Assembly (NCBI GenBank): GCA_016839655.1
Contig: JAEOTW010000119.1
Coordinates: 1-6,063, forward strand
DNA from: Promethearchaeota archaeon
GTDB lineage: Archaea; Asgardarchaeota; Lokiarchaeia; Sigynarchaeales; SOKP01
Length of the DNA stretch: 6,063 nucleotides
Direction of reading: 5' to 3'
Of this stretch, positions 1 through 5,583 are shown piece by piece. The notes under the pieces were generated by a model. That model was not told the origin of the DNA. It saw only the letters and a list, made by a program, of their open reading frames with translations, and made no database searches. The position numbers and the translations under genes were made by a program. The number at the start of each line of letters is the position of its first letter. The stretch's first letter is position 1.

Positions 1-211
1 ATCTTCCGTATCTTCCTTTCCGTATTTTTAAATTTTTTCCACATTTTGGACATAAAACTTTAATTTGTTCACTTAGGTCAAAAATATATCGACATTCTGG
101 AAATTTACTACAACCTATAAATTTGCCATACTTTCCAGTACGTTCTACTAGTTCACTGCCACATTTAGGGCATTTTTTAGGTATATCTGATTCAATTTCA
201 TTAGATTTCAT
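1..211 (-). CDS. Topoisomerase-type zinc-finger protein, N-terminal part only (cut by left edge)
   Basis: The ATG is at 211-209 and the frame stays open to the window edge, giving 70 residues. It begins MKSNEIESDIPKKCPKCG. A first C4 finger has Cys14, Cys17, Cys34 and Cys40 (C-X2-C-X16-C-X5-C) with the 'RTGKYGKFIGC' and 'FPEC' signatures of the zinc-ribbon repeats found at the C-terminus of type IA topoisomerases. A second finger starts at Cys54/Cys57. No topoisomerase catalytic domain precedes the fingers, because they start at residue 14. Known role of such fingers: single-stranded DNA or nucleic-acid binding. The N-terminus matches that of the next gene (279-1616) in residue spacing, and the similarity continues into the upstream DNA, so the two are tandem paralogues at least at their 5' ends. 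What follows the fingers lies outside the window. The finger call is firm; the overall function is unknown. Confidence 0.85.
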   Translation of the reverse strand, partial: MKSNEIESDIPKKCPKCGSELVERTGKYGKFIGCSKFPECRYIFDLSEQIKVLCPKCGKNLKIRKGRYGR

Positions 212-220
212 AAATAATTC

Positions 221-251
221 CAATTAACCACAATTAAAAAATGTGAATAAT
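221..251 (-). promoter_or_regulatory. Upstream repeat, copy A: likely promoter/leader of the 1-211 gene
   Basis: This 31-bp sequence matches 4356-4386 at 30 of 31 positions. The first 24 bp (221-244) also match 1626-1649 with two differences. Read on the minus strand it contains a T6 tract followed by AATTGTGGTTAATTG, ending about ten bases before the ATG at 211. The T-rich core sits roughly 26 bp upstream of that ATG, the distance expected of an archaeal TATA box serving a leaderless or near-leaderless transcript. A second candidate box (TTATAAAAAA, minus strand, 260-251) lies just outside. The T6 tract may also help terminate transcription of the gene ending at 279. The repeat is directly visible; the promoter role is inferred from its position. 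Confidence 0.5.
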
Positions 252-278
252 TTTTTATAAGTAGAAATGAATATAGAT

Positions 279-1616
279 CTATTTTCTCAATTCTTTTGGT
301 GGATTCTTCATATTCCATTGGCTCCAAGCATATCCTCTGACATTTTCCCACCCATATTTTCGCATATAGTCTAAAGTTATTTGTTTCAAATCTCCATTTT
401 CGATGACTTCTCCAACTCCTAAGATCTTATGCATTTGTGTCCACGTATTTCCTTCTTCTTTCATTTCTTTAACACGTCTTTCTACATTTATTGACCTTCC
501 TACATACCATTTTCCATGTTCCAATTTGAGTATATAAACGAATTTTGGACCTAAGGCTTCTTCTTTTTCCTTAAAGAACTCTAAACCACCAGTTTGACCC
601 TTAATATATACTTTTATTTTTTTAGGGATATAGATATAATAGGATTCATTGAAACAGGTGCCTTTGACATTTTCCCACCCATATTTTTTCATGTAATCTA
701 GTGTTATATCAGTTAAGTCTCCATTTTCTATGATTTCTTCAGTATCTATTACTCTATTATCCCTAGTCCATGAGCTTCCTTGTCCATCTTTATGAACGGT
801 TATCCCACTAGATAGTTTTTTAGTTCTTCCAACCCACCATTTTTCATTTTCTAATTTTAGGATATAAACATAATTTTGTAGTATTTCTTTGATGATTTTC
901 TTCTCCTTTTGTGCGATTTTTACTCCAGACTTCTTCCAATATTTATACCCCTCCTCCAATTTAACAGTTAATACTTTTTTCCTTTCAAGCTCATCCAGCT
1001 TTAAGCTCAGATATTTAATATCATTTTCATCTTTAGCATTAAGATTTAAAATGATTTGTTTAATATTAAGCCATTCTGTAGAAAATAAATTCAAGATTGC
1101 ATCTGTACTCAATGGACTCTGCAGTTCACCAAGATCCAACTTTTTTTTAGCCTTAACTTCTGGTTCTGGTTGGGATTTCACCGTTTTACTAACCCTAATA
1201 GGAAATGTAAATTTACATTCAGGGTAACTTCGACAACCCAAGAATAAACCGTATTTACCAGTTCTTTCAGTCATTAAATTTCCACATTTTGAACATACTA
1301 TATTATCTAAATCATCCACATTGCGAGAAAAATTACATGTAGGATAACCATTACATCCAAAAAATGCCCCATTTACACCTATATAAACAGCTAATTTCTT
1401 AGTACATTTTGGGCAGTTAACTGGTAATCTTACCTTATCTTCATATAGTCGAACTCCTTTCGGTTTGATTTTTTTTGACATATCTTGAGTAAATTTGCAT
1501 TTAGGATAGCCTATACAATCAAGATATGTTCCATATTCTCCATGGCGAATTTCGAGAGGTTTCCCACATTTAGGACATTTTTTAGGAACATTAGAAGAAT
1601 TTTCATTAGATTTCAT
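279..1616 (-). CDS. Zinc-finger / winged-helix / tandem GIY-YIG-like domain protein
   Basis: This is a 445-residue protein from ATG 1616; a TTG four codons upstream is possible but less likely, because the paralogue at 211 starts at the equivalent ATG. Three C4 topoisomerase-type fingers have Cys 14/17/34/40, 68/71/88/94 and 108/111/128/134, all C-X2-C-X16-C-X5-C. A charged linker is followed by a winged-helix-like segment (about 168-227, ending 'YKYWKKSG'). Two related domains follow (about 248-321 and 358-431), each with 'VYILKLE..KW[WY]VGR', a 'WT' motif and 'ENGDL..ITLDYM.KYGWENV.G'. They resemble GIY-YIG endonuclease domains, notably the compact type I recall from large DNA viruses. Domain 2 keeps Tyr361, Tyr371, Gly373, Arg380/381 and candidate Glu403/406. 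Domain 1 has Trp261 in place of the second Tyr and no Arg, so it is probably inactive. Likely role: a DNA-binding nuclease; substrate and pathway unknown. Confidence 0.8.
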   Translation of the reverse strand: MKSNENSSNVPKKCPKCGKPLEIRHGEYGTYLDCIGYPKCKFTQDMSKKIKPKGVRLYEDKVRLPVNCPKCTKKLAVYIGVNGAFFGCNGYPTCNFSRNVDDLDNIVCSKCGNLMTERTGKYGLFLGCRSYPECKFTFPIRVSKTVKSQPEPEVKAKKKLDLGELQSPLSTDAILNLFSTEWLNIKQIILNLNAKDENDIKYLSLKLDELERKKVLTVKLEEGYKYWKKSGVKIAQKEKKIIKEILQNYVYILKLENEKWWVGRTKKLSSGITVHKDGQGSSWTRDNRVIDTEEIIENGDLTDITLDYMKKYGWENVKGTCFNESYYIYIPKKIKVYIKGQTGGLEFFKEKEEALGPKFVYILKLEHGKWYVGRSINVERRVKEMKEEGNTWTQMHKILGVGEVIENGDLKQITLDYMRKYGWENVRGYAWSQWNMKNPPKELRK

Positions 1617-1624
1617 TATTAATT

Positions 1625-1649
1625 CCAATTAAACACATTTAAAAAATGT
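1625..1649 (-). promoter_or_regulatory. Upstream repeat, copy B: likely promoter/leader of the zinc-finger/GIY-YIG gene
   Basis: This 25-bp stretch matches 220-244 with two differences. With the first codons included, 1606-1649 and 201-244 match at 40 of 44 positions, so the start region and the leader were duplicated together. On the minus strand it reads as a T6-A3 box followed by TGTGTTTAATTGG, with the box about 25 bp upstream of the ATG at 1616, consistent with an archaeal TATA element giving a very short or absent leader. Two oligo-T tracts on the minus strand (opposite 1641-1646 and 1663-1668) follow the stop of the NERD gene at 1672 and could act as its terminator. Confidence 0.45.
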
Positions 1650-1671
1650 TGAAGGAATAGTCAAAAAATTT

Positions 1672-2880
1672 TCATAACCATTTTAATAGTTTAAAACCTG
1701 AATTATAGATATGAGGTGAAGATTGTAGCCATTTTACTATTGTTTGAATTGTCAATTCGTCTAAAGTTCTCTTCTTTCTAAGAATAAAGTTAACAAGCTC
1801 CTTTATCGTAAGTTGTTCAACATATCTATAATGAATTTGTGGAAGTTCCTTATAAGTTGCGACAATCTGATAGATAGGAAACTTTCTTTTAAACCGCCTA
1901 ATCATATGGATAAAGAAAATATACCCTGCGCGATTTATTTGTTTATGTGGGGTAAATCGAGCAGTTAACAAACTTTGAGGGCTCCAATTTTTAGTTTCAA
2001 TTAAAAATATTCCTGTAGGTCCGACGACTACATGGTCAATCTTACACGATTTTACGTATTCATGATACTTCTTCCATCTGATGGATTTTGAAAAACTTAA
2101 TCGAGCTTCATTAATGATATAGTATGTTTCAGGAAGTTTCTTTAATTCTTTAATGGTCGCAGTTTCTCCAATAGCACCAATAAAAAATTGTTTATCTTTT
2201 TCAATAACATCATGGGCTTTATGCAGATGCTTAACACTTTTTTCTACAGATTTTTCTAGTTTTTTCTCTCTTAATGTATACTCTTTTCCGGTTTTTTTTA
2301 TTTGTTTTATATCTTTCTTAAACAGCTTATCCATTCTTTTATCTAAAGTTTTATCTATTTTTTTTAAGCGTCGTTTTCCTTTTGAGTCTAAAGAACCTAC
2401 AATTAATTCCTCTTTTTCTTTAATAAGAGATTCTTCAAATTCCAATTTCTTCTTTTCAAATTCTTGTTTTAATTTTTTTTCTTCATTTTTCAGTGCTTCA
2501 ATAACGAAATTTAACTTATTTCGTTCTTCTTCAGTACTATTTTTAAGAATTCTGGAATAGTTCCTTTTAAAATATTGTATATCTTCAAATGAGTCAAACC
2601 CGTCTAAACCTTTACGAATTAATTTATGTTTTAGAAATTCTTCACTTCCAGATTCTCCAAGGATATTTACATTTTTTGGTTCTAAAATTAAATCTTTTTT
2701 ATCTACAATCCATTTAGCAATTAAGAACTTTTGAGTTATATTATGATCAGAAACAAAATTGGAGGTAATTGTAGATTTTGGGATCCACTCTTCCCTTCCA
2801 TTAATAAATGAAATTAACAGTGCTTTCTCTGTCTCACTTTTTATTTGACCTCTCAACTCTGAATATCTAAGATCAACCAT
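1672..2880 (-). CDS. NERD-domain nuclease-like protein with N-terminal WIPKS module and coiled coil
   Basis: This is a 402-residue protein from ATG 2880; a TTG at 2889 would add three residues. The first 75 residues form a small module with 'ETEKALLISF' and 'WIPKS' (32-36), resembling a short domain I recall from phage, plasmid and archaeal proteins. Residues about 115-229 are Lys/Glu-rich and predicted coiled coil. Residues about 232-315 form a NERD (nuclease-related) domain: 'GAIGET' (Glu239), 'KIDHVVVGPTGIFLIETKNW' with Asp282, Glu295 and Lys297, then 'PHKQ', a variant of the usual NPxxQ. These acidic and Lys positions are the expected metal-dependent nuclease residues of the PD-(D/E)XK-like fold and all appear intact. 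The C-terminal 90 residues are unassigned. No membrane segment or signal peptide is evident. The NERD call is secure; actual nuclease activity and target are inference. Confidence 0.85.
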   Translation of the reverse strand: MVDLRYSELRGQIKSETEKALLISFINGREEWIPKSTITSNFVSDHNITQKFLIAKWIVDKKDLILEPKNVNILGESGSEEFLKHKLIRKGLDGFDSFEDIQYFKRNYSRILKNSTEEERNKLNFVIEALKNEEKKLKQEFEKKKLEFEESLIKEKEELIVGSLDSKGKRRLKKIDKTLDKRMDKLFKKDIKQIKKTGKEYTLREKKLEKSVEKSVKHLHKAHDVIEKDKQFFIGAIGETATIKELKKLPETYYIINEARLSFSKSIRWKKYHEYVKSCKIDHVVVGPTGIFLIETKNWSPQSLLTARFTPHKQINRAGYIFFIHMIRRFKRKFPIYQIVATYKELPQIHYRYVEQLTIKELVNFILRKKRTLDELTIQTIVKWLQSSPHIYNSGFKLLKWL

Positions 2881-2923
2881 TAATTTCAATAAAATCTCAA
2901 AATGTACTAAATCACATTTCTAT

Positions 2924-4282
2924 TCAAATTTCTGAAGGAGCTCCTAATCTCTGAGCAATTTCTTTAATAGCATCAAGAAAATCTTGTTTATTTAATTTTA
3001 AATCATCAGGCAAGTGATATAATATTTTACCAGGCTCAAAATTCCTGTCAGGGTTAAGCCTTTTAATAGCATTAAATGTAGCTAATCCACAAACACCTTT
3101 AATATCTGCCCCTGTATAATTTTCTGATTGTCTGGCCAAATCCTCTATGGAGACATCATCTTCGAGGTGCAAATTCTGAGTATGTATTTTATAAATTTCA
3201 ACTCTACTGTTCAAATCAGGGAGAGGGAAATGTATTATTTTATCAAATCTTCCTGGACGAAGTAATGCGGGTTCTATTAGGTCGAGCTTATGAGTCGCGC
3301 CGATAACAATAAAATTTCGAATAGACTTAAGACCGTCCATTAAACCAAGTAATTGAGTCACAATCCGATGTTGTGTAAAAGCTTGTTTATCAATCATCTC
3401 TTTTTGGATTTTGGGAGCGATTGCATCAATATGGTCAATAAATAGTACGGAAGGAGCTCTTGATTCAACATTACTAAATATTAAATTTAGCTTCTTTCCT
3501 GATTCTGCATAGCTCTTCTTAAATATATCAGGCGCAGTCACCGAAATAAAGCGGTAATAACCAATTTCATGTGCGAGAGCTGTTGCTAAAAGTGTTTTAC
3601 CAATTCCAGGAGGGCCTACAAATAGGATACCTTTAGGTATATCAATATCTAACTTATTTGTAGTTGATTCTTCTTTTAAGGTTAAATTTATTAAAGTTCT
3701 TATCTCATCAATTTCTTTTCGTAATCCTCCGATATCCTTATATGTTATTTTTTCGATCTCGAGCAGAGATTCATCTATAGTTTCATCACTAATTATAAGC
3801 TCTGTATCCTGTCTAATTACACAAATCCCAGATGGATTCATAACTACAACCTTAAAAATGATATCTTTACCAATACCTATACTTATATAGATATAATCAT
3901 CGAGTGTCACTGGATAATTGTTTAGTTTCCTTTTTACAAAAATTGTAAGTCGAGGATCAATTTTTATTGAGAAGTTTATTGGAGCTATGACAACTTTTCC
4001 AGCACTTTCAACTTTTACTTTTCGAATTTCAATAATATCATTGACTTTAGTACCTGTATTTTTTTGTAATCGCGAATCGATACGAATTATTCCCAGATCG
4101 TTATCTTGAGCATAACTGGGCCATGCTATAGCTGCGCTTTCTTTTTTTCCAAATAGAGAAATGACATCACCTGTTTGAACTTTAAATTTATCCATAATAT
4201 TTGGATCAATTCTCGCAATATTTCGCCCAGTATCTCTTCTTTTTGCATTTTGTACTTTTAATTTGACTGAATTTGAAATCAT
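2924..4282 (-). CDS. Short Cdc48/VAT-like AAA protein with variant active site
   Basis: The protein has 452 residues from ATG 4282. Residues 4-90 form a Cdc48 N-terminal double-psi barrel ('VQNAKRRDTGRNIARIDPN', 'QTGDVISLFGKK'), about 97-165 the second N-subdomain, and about 178-445 one AAA module beginning 'YKDIGGLRKEIDEIR'. Walker A is GPPGIGKT (223-230). Walker B reads FIDHID, so His284 replaces the catalytic glutamate. The sensor-1 position in 'GATHKLD' is His331 instead of Asn. The arginine-finger motif RPGRFD (342-347) and the helical-lid 'GADIKGVC' (391-398) are kept. Typical archaeal Cdc48 has two AAA modules and over 700 residues; this one stops after the first. Cdc48 proteins unfold or extract substrates using ATP. 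This variant probably binds ATP but hydrolyses it poorly, suggesting a scaffold or switch role (inference). It lies 43 bp upstream of the NERD gene. Confidence 0.9.
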   Translation of the reverse strand: MISNSVKLKVQNAKRRDTGRNIARIDPNIMDKFKVQTGDVISLFGKKESAAIAWPSYAQDNDLGIIRIDSRLQKNTGTKVNDIIEIRKVKVESAGKVVIAPINFSIKIDPRLTIFVKRKLNNYPVTLDDYIYISIGIGKDIIFKVVVMNPSGICVIRQDTELIISDETIDESLLEIEKITYKDIGGLRKEIDEIRTLINLTLKEESTTNKLDIDIPKGILFVGPPGIGKTLLATALAHEIGYYRFISVTAPDIFKKSYAESGKKLNLIFSNVESRAPSVLFIDHIDAIAPKIQKEMIDKQAFTQHRIVTQLLGLMDGLKSIRNFIVIGATHKLDLIEPALLRPGRFDKIIHFPLPDLNSRVEIYKIHTQNLHLEDDVSIEDLARQSENYTGADIKGVCGLATFNAIKRLNPDRNFEPGKILYHLPDDLKLNKQDFLDAIKEIAQRLGAPSEI

Positions 4283-4355
4283 TTTCTTATCATTAATTAT
4301 CTATAGTTTTTTTCTCTCATCATTAATTGGCTCTCAACCTTAGGTATAATGTTTT

Positions 4356-4386
4356 CAATTAACCACAATTAAAAAATATGAATAAT
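4356..4386 (-). repeat. Upstream repeat, copy C, between pseudo-GTPase and AAA genes
   Basis: This sequence matches 221-251 at 30 of 31 positions, with a single difference at 4378. It lies 55 bp downstream of the pseudo-GTPase stop and 73 bp upstream of the AAA start, so unlike copies A and B it does not sit against a start codon. If it is a promoter, the AAA transcript would have a leader of several tens of bases. That leader contains two copies of AATTAATGAT (minus strand) before the start. The T6 tract could also end transcription from the gene on the right. Near-identity over 31 bp between sites 4.1 kb apart is more than base composition would give. Confidence 0.5.
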
Positions 4387-4441
4387 GGTGTTATTTTAAT
4401 TTTTAATCCTATTTTTTGTATTTCTTTTATCATTCAAAATG

Positions 4442-5353
4442 TTAACGTTCAAGCATTTTTTTCGTGAGTAATTCGAAAGCGTGTTCCCCAGTTGGTCCTA
4501 CTTCAGAGGTTATTTCTGTAAATGTATACTTTCTTGTGAGATCCACAAGTTCTTCGGCTTTAGAGGGTAATTCGGGAATTGCTAAAAAAATTGGAATTTC
4601 TCCAACATTCTTTTTAATTATCTCAAGAACTTCAGATATGTTTTTTAGACTTTTTTCGTCAATTGCATCATACATTATTATAGCACCATTAGCATCTCTA
4701 ATATATTGGGGAAGTAAAAATCGAAAACGTTCTTCAGTAGCAAAATCCCAAATTCGAAGTGAAACATTAAAACCTTCAATTTCGACATTTTTAATGTAAA
4801 AATCCGCCCCAATTGTATTTCTGATGTCTTCAATAAACATTCCTGCTACAAACTTTAAAATAAAAGTAGTTTTTTCAGGTTTTCCAAGTACGATAATTTT
4901 AAAAGCATACTCAAATTTTTCATTCTCTTCTTTTTCTACTATATTATTACTAACTTGAAGTTGGCTAGCTTTTCCACTACATAATTCATACCATTTTAAC
5001 AGTTTTTCGCGTGGTTCTTGAATCATTTTCCTTAATGCTTCAATTTCTTCAAGTAAAGTAGAAAAACGTGATTTTACATCTCGTAAATTTTGTTCTCCTA
5101 AATCTCGGGTATTAAGCACAATTAACATAAGCTTTCCAAGGATTTCACCGAAAAGATATCTAATATTAGCAGGGATTAACTGCATCAAACGCCAAATAGG
5201 AGATTTTCTTTTTTTCGTATCTCTTAACCTATCCATTTCGTTTCTTAAACTATGTAACTCTTGTTCTAATCTCAATCTTTCAGTATCTATTAATTGTTTT
5301 TCTATTTCCTCTTTTTTTTCCTTTTTAGTATTCTCTTTTTTTTTCTTTCTCAA
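4442..5353 (-). CDS. Coiled-coil Rab-like pseudo-GTPase
   Basis: The protein has 303 residues from TTG 5353, the only start-type codon before an upstream in-frame stop at 5389-5387; AAAGGGA lies about ten bases upstream as a possible ribosome site. Residues 1-50 are extremely Lys/Glu-rich and form a coiled coil. Residues 51-85 include a hydrophobic stretch ('IWRLMQLIPANIRYLF', 'GEILGKLMLIVL') that could contact membrane or protein. A second helix runs to about 120. Residues 149-303 follow the Rab/Ras fold: 'FKIIVLG', 'FVAGMF', switch-I-like 'NTIGADF' (Thr180), 'LRIWDFATEERFRFLLPQYIRDANGAIIMYD'. The nucleotide motifs are eroded: G1 is GKPEKTT (two residues short, lacking the second Gly), G3 is DFAT instead of DTAG, the G4 NKxD is missing (IPELP) and G5 SAK is SEV. 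It therefore probably does not bind or hydrolyse GTP normally. Asgard archaea carry many Ras-like proteins; this one's partner is unknown. Confidence 0.8.
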   Translation of the reverse strand: MRKKKKENTKKEKKEEIEKQLIDTERLRLEQELHSLRNEMDRLRDTKKRKSPIWRLMQLIPANIRYLFGEILGKLMLIVLNTRDLGEQNLRDVKSRFSTLLEEIEALRKMIQEPREKLLKWYELCSGKASQLQVSNNIVEKEENEKFEYAFKIIVLGKPEKTTFILKFVAGMFIEDIRNTIGADFYIKNVEIEGFNVSLRIWDFATEERFRFLLPQYIRDANGAIIMYDAIDEKSLKNISEVLEIIKKNVGEIPIFLAIPELPSKAEELVDLTRKYTFTEITSEVGPTGEHAFELLTKKMLER

Positions 5354-5393
5354 TCCTGATTTTCCCTTTTCTTTAAATTTTAGACTTCAAGAT

Positions 5394-5403
5394 ATTTTAT
5401 AAT
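5394..5403 (-). promoter_or_regulatory. Candidate TATA box of the pseudo-GTPase gene
   Basis: The minus strand reads ATTATAAAAT. Its centre is about 45 bp upstream of the TTG start at 5353, which would put transcription start near 5372 and leave a leader of about 20 bases carrying AAAGGGA. The spacing fits an archaeal promoter, but the whole region is A/T-rich and chance matches are common. Confidence 0.3.
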
Positions 5404-5537
5404 TTTACGCATAAATATTTTTATCTATCTTCATTTCAAATTTTCTCACTTTATAATTATATTTTTATCCAACCATTTTCTAATTCTATAAGTCTATAAT
5501 TAATAAATAATCAAAAAATTTGAATAATTTTGAAGAA

Positions 5538-5547
5538 TTTATAAATA
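5538..5547 (+). promoter_or_regulatory. Candidate TATA box of the decayed plus-strand gene
   Basis: TTTATAAATA lies about 40 bp upstream of the ATG at 5584. A start site about 25 bp downstream would fall near 5568, just after the palindrome at 5551-5564. The position is good for an archaeal promoter; the A/T-rich background limits certainty. Confidence 0.4.
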
Positions 5548-5550
5548 AAC

Positions 5551-5564
5551 TCACTATATAGTGA
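5551..5564. promoter_or_regulatory. Perfect 14-bp palindrome TCACTATATAGTGA, possible operator
   Basis: Both halves match exactly with no spacer. The site lies between the candidate TATA box (5538-5547) and the ATG (5584) of the decayed plus-strand gene, where a bound dimeric repressor would block an archaeal promoter. It could be an autoregulatory site for that gene's former product, but no binding protein is identified. Confidence 0.4.
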
Positions 5565-5583
5565 TGTTATATTTAAGATCAAC

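Larger units (their letters stand above)
5354..5583. other. AT-rich divergent intergenic region
   Basis: This is the gap between the pseudo-GTPase (leftward) and the decayed plus-strand gene (rightward). No intact coding frame or RNA gene is recognisable. It holds a candidate leftward TATA box (5394-5403), a candidate rightward TATA box (5538-5547), a palindrome (5551-5564) and a 19-bp stretch at 5513-5531 that matches 236-254 with one or two differences but is too A/T-rich to weigh much. Confidence 0.6.

Noticed and set aside
889..1227. Open frame on the plus strand (112 codons)
   Set aside because: It is antisense to the zinc-finger/GIY-YIG gene, rich in Phe/Ser/Leu as expected from the reverse of a Lys/Glu-rich gene, and has no recognisable motif.
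1..1616. Type IA DNA topoisomerase
   Set aside because: The zinc fingers are of the topoisomerase type, but no TOPRIM or catalytic-Tyr domain exists in the 279-1616 protein, and the partial gene begins directly with fingers.
2153..2560. Open frame on the plus strand (135 codons)
   Set aside because: It is antisense to the coiled-coil part of the NERD gene; the Phe/Ser-rich product mirrors the Lys/Glu repeats of the real protein.
2881..2889. TTG start at 2889 for the NERD gene
   Set aside because: It adds only three residues and an ATG is present at 2880; no ribosome site favours the TTG.
3918..4109. Open frame on the plus strand (63 codons)
   Set aside because: It is antisense to the conserved N-domain of the AAA gene and has no independent support.
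4464..4799. Open frame on the plus strand (111 codons)
   Set aside because: It is antisense to the Rab-like domain; the minus-strand reading is clearly the conserved one.
2924..5353. Proteasome-activating nucleotidase (coiled coil plus AAA)
   Set aside because: The coiled coil is in a different gene from the AAA module and is fused to a Rab-like domain; the AAA protein has a Cdc48 N-domain, not the PAN OB domain.
5513..5531. Fourth copy of the leader repeat
   Set aside because: Only a 19-bp A/T-only-like core resembles 236-254, and the distinctive CAATTAACCAC part is absent, so chance is likely.
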